From STD1-204 sp041649895 (GTDB lineage Bacteria > Patescibacteriota > Minisyncoccia > Minisyncoccales > Minisyncoccaceae), in the NCBI GenBank assembly GCA_041649895.1, contig JBAZMG010000050.1, forward strand, positions 1-7,255: DNA of 7,255 nt, written 5' to 3'. Positions within the stretch are counted from its first letter, which is position 1. Each line of letters opens with the position of its first letter. Position numbers and translations under genes: made by a program. Shown piece after piece: positions 1-6,165 of this stretch. The notes under the pieces are model-generated. The model did no database searches, had not been told where the DNA came from, and worked only from the letters and a program-made list of their open reading frames with translations.

Positions 1-37
1 GCGTATAAACATATACAAAGATACGCCTTTTTCAGGC

Positions 38-63
38 TTGCGTCACCCAAAATGGTGACGCAA
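38..63. repeat. Perfect 10-bp inverted repeat (TTGCGTCACC / GGTGACGCAA)
   Basis: The arms at 38-47 and 54-63 are exact reverse complements around a 6-base loop. The repeat sits just upstream of the recombinase remnant, and an ATG at 74 in the remnant's frame meets a stop after five codons. There is no T run on the plus strand, so it does not look like a terminator. A dimeric protein-binding site, for example a recombinase-gene operator or attachment-site arm, is possible; this is an inference. Confidence 0.6.
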
Positions 64-103
64 AAATCATATAATGTTGAATATTAGCTGATTATGAAAT
101 TGA

Positions 104-472
104 GAAAATAAATGTGTCGAAGTCAGGTACGCAACCCCACCGGCAGACGGACAACGGGTCTTTCCACAAATACTTTCCAACGCGCACTCTGAAGCGCAAA
201 TAACAGAACGCGTACACGGTTTTAACATGAAGATTGGGGAAGGAATGAAAGCCGTATGTAAAGAGCTGGGTATACGACCGGCCACACCCGCTTACGCCCG
301 CAATTCATACATAACTACACTAACCTGGCACGCAGTATCAGATGTATTCATAGATGCCATGGTTGGACATACAAGCGGCAATAATGTCCTTCGCGGATAC
401 CAAGGCAAGATCTCTCCCAAGAAAAGAGCTGCGATAAATACCAAGCTATTCATTGACCCCGAGGAAGAATAG
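104..472 (+). pseudogene. Tyrosine recombinase (integrase), C-terminal remnant
   Basis: This is the 3' end of a tyrosine recombinase of the kind used by Bacteroidales integrative elements and phages. The frame is open from 104, just after a TGA at 101-103, to the TAG at 470-472. Recognisable family sequence begins around VFPQIL near 160, well upstream of the first ATG at 227. Numbered from that ATG, the C-terminal catalytic block is present: YARNSY with the conserved Arg25 (usually ARHSF in the family), GHTS with His48, and LRGYQG with the expected nucleophile Tyr58. The N-terminal arm-binding and SAM-like domains, the first catalytic Arg and the Lys are missing, so about 120 codons remain of a usual 300-400. 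The in-frame stops upstream show a real truncation rather than a window-edge effect. A short active protein starting at 227 is very unlikely. Confidence 0.8.
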
Positions 473-626
473 TATAAACCAAAAGTAATTCATCGTCTCA
501 GGATCCGCGCATAAATAAAAATCTTGATAAATGTGGCACTGTTCTTTAAGGTAAAAGGTGAAATTTTTGCAAAATATTACCTGCGATTAAGTTCTTAATA
601 TACTAAACCTTACAAAATAATGACAC

Positions 627-647
627 TACTCCCGCGATACTCCCGCG
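627..647. repeat. Two direct repeats TACTCCCGCG (11-bp period)
   Basis: TACTCCCGCG occurs at 627-636 and again at 638-647, spaced by about one helical turn. The second copy is the left part of a perfect 18-bp palindrome. The repeats lie just upstream of the replication operon in otherwise AT-rich DNA. They could be binding sites for the replication protein encoded next to them (iteron-like) or for a repressor. That role is inferred from position only. Confidence 0.5.
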
Positions 648-659
648 GGAGTATTTTTT
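637..659 (+). terminator. Palindrome plus T run: intrinsic terminator or operator
   Basis: ATACTCCCGCGGGAGTAT (637-654) is a perfect 18-bp palindrome followed directly by TTTTTT (654-659). The GC-rich stem plus T run fits an intrinsic terminator for transcripts coming from the recombinase remnant. However, a palindrome with no loop bases, sharing its core with the adjacent direct repeat, also fits a protein-binding site. Both uses are possible. Confidence 0.55.
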
Positions 660-673
660 GTGTAACACCACTA

Positions 674-681
674 TATTTTTG
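674..681 (+). promoter_or_regulatory. Putative Bacteroides-type -7 promoter element for the replication operon
   Basis: TATTTTTG matches TAnnTTTG and lies 24 bp before the ATG at 706, so transcription would start roughly 15-20 bases before the gene. No TTTG -33 element is found at the usual distance; the only nearby TTTG (657-660) is too close. The palindrome at 637-654 overlaps the -33 zone, so a protein bound there could control this promoter. Confidence 0.45.
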
Positions 682-705
682 TAACAACATAATAAATTTT
701 TGAAT

Positions 706-1488
706 ATGGGCAGACCAACTAAAACCGGACTAGACTACTTCCCCTTGGACGTAGAGATGGACGATTGCGTTGAGTTAATTGAGGCTGAATATGGGCTTGC
801 CGGGTTTAGCATTGTCATAAAACTTTGGCAAAAAATATATAAAAACGGATATCATCTTGACTGGAATAAGGATATGGCACTACTCTTTGCACGTAGAATA
901 AATACGGAAGTAACTCTAATTAATAATGTAATAAATAGCTGTCTTTTACGCAATTTATTCAACAAATCGATGTTTGAGAAGTATAAAGTACTCACAAGCT
1001 CTGGCATTCAAAAGCGCTATGTCACGGCTTGTTTATCATCAAAACGTAAAAACATAAGCATGAGAAGTGATTTATGTTTATTAACTCCGGAGTTTATTCA
1101 TTTAGTCACGGAGTTTACTCAATTTCCTCTGGAAGAAAGTGCACAAAGGAAAGGAAAGGAAAATAAAGTAAAAGATAATATCACCTATAATTCCGATAAA
1201 AGACAACAGGAGCTCCAAGCACTAGATGAAGATCATTTGGCTTTTGATCGTTTCTGGAATCTCTACGACAAAAAAGCCGGACGGGTAAAATGCAAAAAGC
1301 TCTTCAATAATTTATCTGAGAACGACTGGAACAAAATCTTTGAAACCCTCCCAACTTATATCCAGAGCACACCAGATAGGCAATACCGCAAAAATCCTGA
1401 GACTTACTTGCGAAACAGAGCATGGGAAGATGAACTGTACGTAAAAGAACAAAAAGAAGAAACGTTAAAAATAATTCCCATACTATGA
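706..1488 (+). CDS. Phage/element-type replication protein with DUF4373 (Lin1244/Lin1753-like) N-terminal domain
   Basis: This 260-aa protein probably recognises the replication origin and recruits the helicase, as a replisome organiser. Residues 1-65 (GRPTKTGLDYFPLDVEMDD, then EAEYGLAGFSIVIKLWQKIY and LLFARR) match the DUF4373/Lin1244-type winged-helix domain found in Bacteroidales phage and mobile-element replication proteins. Residues 145-175 are a charged, Lys-rich linker. Residues 178-245 (FDRFWNLYDKKAGR ... YLRNRAWEDEL) resemble the C-terminal DnaD-like module of such proteins. I chose the ATG at 706 because the family usually starts M-x-R-P; a TTG at 700 would add only two residues. 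The stop overlaps the start of the helicase gene in ATGA, pointing to translational coupling. The origin-binding role comes from family knowledge and from the helicase neighbour. Confidence 0.85.
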   Translation: MGRPTKTGLDYFPLDVEMDDCVELIEAEYGLAGFSIVIKLWQKIYKNGYHLDWNKDMALLFARRINTEVTLINNVINSCLLRNLFNKSMFEKYKVLTSSGIQKRYVTACLSSKRKNISMRSDLCLLTPEFIHLVTEFTQFPLEESAQRKGKENKVKDNITYNSDKRQQELQALDEDHLAFDRFWNLYDKKAGRVKCKKLFNNLSENDWNKIFETLPTYIQSTPDRQYRKNPETYLRNRAWEDELYVKEQKEETLKIIPIL

Positions 1489-2798
1489 ATTTGGAACAGA
1501 ATATATTAGGCTCAATAATATCCGGATACGAAGACTTGGGGGATGCTGCCAATATACTTACATCAGCCATGTTTGAGAAACCGGCACACCAGGCAATCTT
1601 CTCCGCGTGTTTGAAATTATACGACCAGGGAAAAACGATTGATCTAATCGCTGTAAATGCAGCGTTGCAAGGAAATGACATATACCAGAAAGCAGGGGGA
1701 GCAGGATATCTTGCCGAGGTGGCCCAAGCCATTGGCGGCCGGTTGTGCGAGCATGCCTTGGTGCTCAAAGAGCGTTTCGTAAAACGTAAAGCTCTTGAGA
1801 TGGCCAAAAACATCCATAGAGCCTGCACCGACCAACAACCACTGGACGATATCCTGGGCCTGATAAATACCAGCACCGATGAGATCAGTGGTCTTCTTAT
1901 TGATAAAAACAAATCATTGCCTGCCTCCGCTGTTATTATGAAATCCCTGGAGCAACTGGAAGCTCGTACTGCAAGAGCTAAAAACGGAGACCACCTCGGC
2001 ATACCTACCGGCTTGACGAAGCTGGATCAGTTGACGAACGGATGGAAAGGAAATCAACTCATAGTCCTTGCAGCGAGACCGGGACAAGGTAAAACACAAT
2101 TAGCTATCCACTTCGCCTTGACGGCAGCAGCACACAGTTTTTCCTGTATCTTTTTCTCTTTAGAAATGACATCTACTGCTTTGATGGATCGTGCCTTGAT
2201 CAGCATGTCAAAGGTGTCTTCAGAAGATTACCGTGCGGGAAAACTGACACAGGCGGCCTGGGATAAGATTACCCAAGCCGGATCACATATTCAACAAATG
2301 CCGATCACCATCAATGATGCGCCTTTGCAGACTGTTCGCAAAATCAGAACCGAGTGTCTCCTGCTTAAAAGGACGCAGCGTCTGGACATGGTTATTATTG
2401 ATTATTTGCAATTGATAGAGCCGGAAGACAGACATCAAATCCGAGAACAACAAGTTGCAATAATGACAAGGGCATTAAAACTGCTTGCCAAGGAGCTTGG
2501 AGTCCCGGTCATCCTTTTATGTCAATTGAACCGGGAGGCAGAAAACAACCAGGGAAAACGTCCTTCTTTGGCTAACCTGAGAGAGTCAGGAGCCATAGAG
2601 CAAGATGCGGACCTGGTGCTGCTCTTATTGCGCCCTGAGGCGTACGGCATCAAGACCATTGATATCGGAGAACAAATAGGAGTCTCTACAGCGGGCTTGG
2701 GGCTCTTGGATATTGCAAAGCAAAGAGACGGTGCGACGGGGCCGATATTATTCATTTCCAATAAACAATTCTCAGAAATAAAAGACTACCAGCCATGA
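1485..2798 (+). CDS. dnaB: DnaB-family replicative DNA helicase
   Basis: This 437-aa protein is an ATP-driven hexameric helicase that unwinds DNA at the replication fork. Residues 1-105 form the DnaB N-terminal domain, starting at LEQNILGSII with a slightly short N-terminus. The RecA-like domain follows: entry motif GIPTGLTKLDQLTNGW (172-187), Walker A ARPGQGKT (197-204; Lys203), SLEM with Glu227 as the probable catalytic base, Walker B IIDYLQL (304-310; Asp306), the QLNR motif (Gln347), LRESGAIEQDAD (365-376), and KQRDGATG (412-419) carrying the expected arginine finger Arg414. All key residues are present, so it should be active. It overlaps its upstream partner and the downstream gene by 4 bases each. 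Pairing with a DUF4373 protein and no other core replication genes suggests a phage or element helicase rather than the chromosomal dnaB. Confidence 0.95.
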   Translation: MNLEQNILGSIISGYEDLGDAANILTSAMFEKPAHQAIFSACLKLYDQGKTIDLIAVNAALQGNDIYQKAGGAGYLAEVAQAIGGRLCEHALVLKERFVKRKALEMAKNIHRACTDQQPLDDILGLINTSTDEISGLLIDKNKSLPASAVIMKSLEQLEARTARAKNGDHLGIPTGLTKLDQLTNGWKGNQLIVLAARPGQGKTQLAIHFALTAAAHSFSCIFFSLEMTSTALMDRALISMSKVSSEDYRAGKLTQAAWDKITQAGSHIQQMPITINDAPLQTVRKIRTECLLLKRTQRLDMVIIDYLQLIEPEDRHQIREQQVAIMTRALKLLAKELGVPVILLCQLNREAENNQGKRPSLANLRESGAIEQDADLVLLLLRPEAYGIKTIDIGEQIGVSTAGLGLLDIAKQRDGATGPILFISNKQFSEIKDYQP

Positions 2799-3181
2799 TA
2801 GAAGTTGACAACTATGTACATGCGGAAGATGTAATGCTATTTAAAAAGTTAGCCTTAATGTCTGACGACGACTTTAAACATACTTTTAAAAAGTGTCCTC
2901 TTCATCTCCGTGTACAACAATATGTACAATTCCATCGTTACACAATTATTAACGTATATACACAATCGGATTGTGATAATGATGTAAACTGTATGGTGGA
3001 TGTAATCGAGGTTGTCGCAAATAATGAACACTATTTTTTGGGCATTGAAACACATGGAGTTTACCAACTATCTACACATCACCAGATCAAGGCATTGTTT
3101 GAACCATTTGGAGGCCGATATGTTCATATATCGTCCTTACAAGATATTGGAGAGGCGATTCCACTCCAAGTAACGATATAA
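2795..3181 (+). CDS. Conserved unknown protein A, related to the downstream unknown gene
   Basis: I do not recognise this 128-aa protein. Its ATG overlaps the helicase stop (ATGA), so it is very probably translated as part of the replication operon. It has no signal peptide or membrane segment. Residues 68-90 (VDVIEVVAN, then Y80, GIE at 83-85, G88 and Y90) align without gaps to residues 75-97 of the next gene product, with 10 of 23 positions identical. A VQQY at 40-43 corresponds to VKQW at 39-42 there. Alternating hydrophobic stretches at 68-75 and 80-85 suggest two adjacent beta strands. The D...E spacing is loosely like a nuclease core, but the usual lysine is absent, so I assign no activity. 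It lacks the basic C-terminal tail of its relative. Confidence 0.75.
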   Translation: MIEVDNYVHAEDVMLFKKLALMSDDDFKHTFKKCPLHLRVQQYVQFHRYTIINVYTQSDCDNDVNCMVDVIEVVANNEHYFLGIETHGVYQLSTHHQIKALFEPFGGRYVHISSLQDIGEAIPLQVTI

Positions 3182-3224
3182 GCCATTCAAAAAATTGAAT
3201 ACTAACCAATTAAACAAAATAAAT

Positions 3225-3770
3225 ATGAAGTACAATGTAATTACAACAGAAGCAAAGAAGCAGTATAACACAGCTGTTCAATTCTTTAACAACTCCAATG
3301 AATCCCGAAATGTAAATTTCACTCCGTTTCACAAAGAAGTTAAACAATGGGCGAAGAATCAAGGATATTCCGCCAAGCTTTATCTCAGAATCGCAGCTAT
3401 AGAATGCATTGATCCTGTCCTACCCAAAGAGCCTGAGTGTTTATTGGTGGATCTAATACAGGTAATAGCCAATGGCCGGGCTTATTTGATTGCAATAGAT
3501 ATATTGGGTCCTTATGAGAATAACCCTCATTATATACTTGAAGAACATGCCAAACTACGTAAGGCCATCTATGTGACAGCAGGATGTATTGATGATGTTA
3601 TCTTTGAAATCCAAGAGAATAAACGCAACCATAAAGATCTGCCCTGTATTCCTGATATCAAATCCTGTACATCGGTCATAGCGGATTATTCAAGCCTCTT
3701 TGCCCCTGAAAATCTTACCTGGAAAACCACACGCCATGAACCCTCAAAACGACAAAGAAAAACTCAATAG
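3225..3770 (+). CDS. Conserved unknown protein B, related to the upstream unknown gene
   Basis: This 181-aa protein has no function I can name. I chose the ATG at 3225, which follows an A-rich stretch; an upstream in-frame TTG at 3195 would add ten residues. It begins 43 bases after gene A ends. Shared features with A are VKQW (39-42), CLLVDLIQVIAN (72-83), and Y87, AID (90-92), G95 and Y97; a DD pair (123-124) may match the D117 region of A. Unlike A it has about 70 extra residues after the shared core, ending in a strongly basic tail (RHEPSKRQRKTQ, 170-181) that could contact nucleic acid. It overlaps the RHH gene by 35 bases. The similarity to A suggests tandem duplication followed by divergence. 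Confidence 0.75.
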   Translation: MKYNVITTEAKKQYNTAVQFFNNSNESRNVNFTPFHKEVKQWAKNQGYSAKLYLRIAAIECIDPVLPKEPECLLVDLIQVIANGRAYLIAIDILGPYENNPHYILEEHAKLRKAIYVTAGCIDDVIFEIQENKRNHKDLPCIPDIKSCTSVIADYSSLFAPENLTWKTTRHEPSKRQRKTQ

Positions 3771-3942
3771 AAGAGGCCGCAAGCCCTATTGCAGCGGCCC
3801 CCGTAAACGTAAGATCTTTTACCTGGATCAAAAAGCCATACAGTGCCTTGATAAGATTTTCCCGGACATAGTACGATCAGACTTTGTCAGCTATTGCATC
3901 AAGAAAGAAGTGCTTGGGGAAAACTATGATGAACAGGATTGA
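3736..3942 (+). CDS. Small ribbon-helix-helix type DNA-binding protein
   Basis: This 68-aa protein is a probable transcriptional or replication regulator that would act as a dimer. It has a basic N-terminal arm (NRRGRKPYCSGPRKRK, 11-26), a beta-strand candidate KIFYLD (26-31), helix A QKAIQCLDKIFP (32-43), a turn, and helix B starting at RSDF (47-50) and running to about 61. This follows the RHH pattern of a strand with exposed alternating residues, a helix, and a second helix beginning with R-S-x-F. I chose the ATG at 3736; an upstream TTG at 3700 would add twelve residues without domain support. It overlaps the end of gene B by 35 bases, so it belongs to the operon. A cluster of inverted GTTTCTAT motifs begins about 100 bases after its stop and is a plausible operator. 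RHH assignment is by pattern, not by search. Confidence 0.7.
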   Translation: MNPQNDKEKLNRRGRKPYCSGPRKRKIFYLDQKAIQCLDKIFPDIVRSDFVSYCIKKEVLGENYDEQD

Positions 3943-4015
3943 ATTTTGTGTCTCAAAATTGGAACAGCAGCTCGACAAGTGCTCAATAGGAGCTCTCAAA
4001 TATGTCGATTCATAA
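3926..4015 (+). CDS. Possible 29-aa small ORF at the operon end
   Basis: An ATGATG at 3926 opens a frame reading MMNRIEFCVSKLEQQLDKCS and nine more residues, ending with TAA at 4013-4015. It overlaps the RHH gene by 17 bases, as other genes in this operon overlap. It has no recognisable domain and could be a real small gene, the first codons of a gene lost by deletion, or chance. Confidence 0.25.
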   Translation: MMNRIEFCVSKLEQQLDKCSIGALKYVDS

Positions 4016-4046
4016 CAATAGCTTGTATCCTCCTGGCACCTCTTTT

Positions 4047-4120
4047 TCGTTTCTATTAATAGAATAAAATAGAAACGACATGGCTGTCTATCAACGATTT
4101 AACGAAATTTTTGTTTCTAT
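4047..4120. promoter_or_regulatory. Cluster of GTTTCTAT motifs in both orientations (operator or origin candidate)
   Basis: GTTTCTAT occurs at 4049-4056 and 4113-4120 on the plus strand and at 4069-4076 on the minus strand. A shortened copy on the minus strand (ATAGAA, 4059-4064) makes TTCTATTAATAGAA (4051-4064) a perfect 14-bp palindrome. In addition TCGTTTCTAT (4047-4056) and ATAGAAACGA (4069-4078) form a perfect 10-bp inverted repeat. Repeated half-sites of this length suit a ribbon-helix-helix dimer, and an RHH gene ends about 100 bases upstream. The link is inferred; an origin or transfer site is an alternative. Confidence 0.5.
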
Positions 4121-4122
4121 TT

Positions 4123-4146
4123 ATAAAAAAAGTGCTTAAAAGCACT
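4123..4146 (-). terminator. Minus-strand intrinsic terminator candidate
   Basis: AGTGCTTAAAAGCACT (4131-4146) forms a 6-7 bp stem. Read on the minus strand it is followed by a run of seven T (plus-strand A run 4125-4131). It could stop leftward transcripts that read through the first hairpin after the toxin gene, protecting the plus-strand operon from antisense transcription. Confidence 0.5.
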
Positions 4147-4239
4147 CTCAGGTAGTTGGCAAAACTCTGTCAATCAATCTATTGATAACTGCAGATTTGA
4201 TGGAAAATATCCTAAAAATGAATTATGTGTAACAAAAAA

Positions 4240-4295
4240 GGAGTTCCAGTAGTAACCTTAACAGAACAACCTCTGTGGTGACATACTGAAACTCC
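4240..4295. repeat. 56-base imperfect inverted repeat / long hairpin
   Basis: GGAGTTCCAGTA (4240-4251) pairs with TACTGAAACTCC (4284-4295) over 11 of 12 positions. Inside it ACAGA (4261-4265) pairs with TCTGT (4272-4276) around a 6-base loop, with ACC/GGT pairing between the two helices. It lies in non-coding DNA and has no T run after it. It may be a structured RNA, a palindromic mobile repeat or a protein site; no family was recognised. Confidence 0.5.
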
Positions 4296-4437
4296 AATGG
4301 CTTAATATCAACGGGGGCTGTGCCTGATCCGTCTGTTGCCGTTGTAAAGGTAGTAATAGTTATTCAACTGTGTAAATTAGCACTGACTCAGACAGTACTA
4401 ATGAGAGGAACCGGCAGGCTTACGCTGTTTCCCGACA

Positions 4438-4464
4438 AAGGGGGTAATTTGAAATTATCCCCTT
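4438..4464 (-). terminator. Probable terminator of the AbiE-type operon
   Basis: AAGGGGGTAATT (4438-4449) pairs with AATTATCCCCTT (4453-4464) in 12 pairs including one G-T wobble, with a 3-base loop. It starts 28 bases after the toxin stop codon on the minus strand. The T tract that follows on that strand is weak (CTTTGTC), so termination may be partial; a second, better T-tract hairpin lies further on at 4123-4146. Confidence 0.6.
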
Positions 4465-4491
4465 ATTAACAATAGGTAGACGCCTGGGCAT

Positions 4492-5393
4492 TTATTGTAT
4501 AAACAGCTCTCTCAGCTTGTCTGCTTCATTCATTAGCTTCTCCGAATTCGTATTTTTTAATTTCATGAGGTTGATAAGCTTCCATTGAACAGACGGATAT
4601 TTTTCAAAATATGAGTATTCAAAATGTTCCCAGTCCGGTTCTGCCATTTCAAAGCCAATCAAGAATTGTTTATCGTTGTCATTCAGTAACCCGTTGACGC
4701 TTTTGATCAGTTTGTTACGGGTTTCCTCATACTCTTCGTAGGTAAAGGGCATATCCGTCATACCTTCAAATTGATTTTGAAGTGCCTCGCGTTGATCGAT
4801 CAAAACAGGACTAAGTGATTCGTGTATCGGACGGTCACTGCCCAGTAACCAAAACAAAAAACCCTCTTTCGCCTCCAATATTGGTATATCCATGTATTTT
4901 ATATCGAACAGGTCACGGGGATGCTGCCTGGATAATGCGGCAGCCATTTTGCCTCCGTAAAGAAATGTTTTGGGTACAATATCGGCTTCGCAATATAAAC
5001 CGAATTCTTCCTGAGCCTTGCTGCAAAGCGGCAGTCTGAGTACATTACCTCCTATGATGCCGCGCTTGGTTTGATTGACTTCTATCTTGATTTGTTTCCC
5101 CCGATATTCACATAAAAGTTTACAGGTCGCAGGATTTGGTACAATGTGTATGCCTTTAAAAGACTTTTGGGCTCTGTCAGAAATTGCTTTTAGATGAGTA
5201 TTAATATTGGAGAGGCTGGTCTGCCTGTCTTCCAAAGGAATATAGGTCAAATCAATATCTACGAGTACCGGGGCAAATCTTTCAAAAACAGATTGATGGC
5301 AGTACCGCCATGCACTGCGAACACTCCTTCGTCGGTAATCATTGGAATCATTCTCAGCAGAAGCTCTACCTTCTGCGCATAGTAGTTATTCAT
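4492..5393 (-). pseudogene. abiEii: AbiEii-like nucleotidyltransferase toxin, frameshifted at the catalytic motif
   Basis: This is the toxin gene of a type IV (AbiE) toxin-antitoxin pair. The family are GTP-binding nucleotidyltransferase-like proteins that stop growth and can block phage. The start ATG (5391-5393) gives MNNYYAQKVELLL ... FAVHGGTAINLF, with the HGGTxxN motif at residues 28-34, and then PRYS followed by TAG at 5259-5261. Continuing one base back gives VDIDLTYIPLEDR and an open frame to the stop at 4492. Rejoined, the family motif would read PRYSVDIDLTY and the protein would be exactly 300 aa, a normal family length. So one G is missing between TCG and TA of the Ser-Val codons. 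The downstream half is otherwise intact, including GGKMAAALSRQHPRDLFDIKY. It overlaps the antitoxin gene by 8 bases. A sequencing error is the main alternative. The 3' part alone (from a TTG at 5250) would lack the motif. Confidence 0.85.
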
Positions 5394-6147
5394 AGTCCGC
5401 CAGTTCTCTTGGTATTGTTATGTCATATTTACCTATATATTTCCCATTGGAAGCACATACGCGTTTGCCGCTTCCCAATGCTATCACACCTGTGTTTATA
5501 GCTTTAAACCAGGAATGTCCTGACTTCTCTGCCATATATAGAAACAGTCTCTTAACCTTTACCGAGGTACATGCCTCAAAAAGTTCCTGTACCAGTTTTG
5601 GGCGCAGCGTAGTCAGCATCTCCATCACATAATATAGGTCCATCAAAGAATAATTAACCGGTGAAAGATGCAGACATTCCATAAAGGCCCTCTCGGGAGA
5701 AGATAAAAGCACCTCGCTCCCTTCTATCATCATCATCTCCAATCCAACCTCAGTCTCTCCAAAAGCGGACGATAAGAAATACCTGACAGACATATCCCAC
5801 TCCCCTCTTTCAAACCAGAATGGGATCCATAGCTTTTTCGATGAAAAGATATATGCCAGAGGTTTGCCCATTGCCACAAAATGGGAATATCCGCGCACAT
5901 CGAGTGCCGTCGAAGCACCAATATGAATCCTTTTATCAAGCTGAGAGTTATAGGACGAAAGAATCGAGTATACAGTAGGGGTTTCCCCGGCAACCTTATA
6001 TACGCCTTTTGAAATTCTTTCTATCCAGCCACTGCGCACATATGAAGTTTGCTCCTTCCTGTCTATTCCGTTTTTTGAAAGCCAGGAAGAAAACAATACG
6101 GCATTACGTGGTATCTTCTGAAGGATTAGTTTAATTTTTGTTGCCAT
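5386..6147 (-). CDS. abiEi: AbiEi-like antitoxin / transcriptional regulator
   Basis: This 253-aa protein is the antitoxin of the type IV pair and probably represses its own operon. Residues 10-52 form a winged helix-turn-helix (LFSSWLSKNGIDR, then YVRSGWIERISKGVYKVAG), typical of AbiEi N-terminal domains. The rest matches the AbiEi C-terminal domain in style, with IHIGASTALDVRGYSHF (75-91), SSPERAFMECL (149-159) and the closing KYDITIPREL (240-249). Start and stop are intact, and its stop codon lies 2 bases downstream of the toxin start, giving an 8-base overlap. Characterised AbiEi proteins bind inverted repeats in their promoter, and one lies immediately before this start codon. Type IV antitoxins counter the toxin without stable toxin binding. 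With the toxin broken, this gene may be kept only as a regulator, or be on the way to decay. Confidence 0.9.
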   Translation of the reverse strand: MATKIKLILQKIPRNAVLFSSWLSKNGIDRKEQTSYVRSGWIERISKGVYKVAGETPTVYSILSSYNSQLDKRIHIGASTALDVRGYSHFVAMGKPLAYIFSSKKLWIPFWFERGEWDMSVRYFLSSAFGETEVGLEMMMIEGSEVLLSSPERAFMECLHLSPVNYSLMDLYYVMEMLTTLRPKLVQELFEACTSVKVKRLFLYMAEKSGHSWFKAINTGVIALGSGKRVCASNGKYIGKYDITIPRELADYE

Positions 6148-6148
6148 A

Positions 6149-6165
6149 GCGGTAATAATTACCGC
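6149..6165 (-). promoter_or_regulatory. Operator palindrome before the antitoxin gene
   Basis: GCGGTAAT (6149-6156) and ATTACCGC (6158-6165) are exact inverted copies around a single A. The palindrome occupies the few bases between the -7 element and the antitoxin ATG, covering the likely transcription start. This is the expected position for repression by the AbiEi protein; the protein-site match is inferred. Confidence 0.65.

Larger units (their letters stand above)
3943..4491. other. Gene-poor intergenic region between convergent operons
   Basis: No coding sequence of convincing length was found on either strand. Only a 29-aa ORF at the left edge and a 19-aa ORF (4080-4139, MAVYQRFNEIFVSIYKKSA) are visible. 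The stretch holds a GTTTCTAT motif cluster (4047-4120), a minus-strand hairpin with T run (4123-4146), a 56-base imperfect hairpin (4240-4295), a short CAACGG/CCGTTG inverted repeat (4309-4314 and 4339-4344), and a terminator-like hairpin (4438-4464). Nothing else was recognised. Confidence 0.7.

Noticed and set aside
1304..2002. 232-codon minus-strand open frame opposite the replication and helicase genes
   Set aside because: It lies antisense to two well-supported genes, spans their junction and shows no domain; it is a shadow of the coding strand.
2995..3070. PD-(D/E)XK nuclease reading of the shared core in proteins A and B
   Set aside because: The D and the E/D fall at roughly suitable spacing, but the essential Lys after the acidic residue is absent in both proteins.
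5248..5261. Programmed -1 frameshift in the toxin gene
   Set aside because: The -1 shift gives the right product, but no slippery heptamer precedes the stop, so a deletion or sequencing error is more likely.
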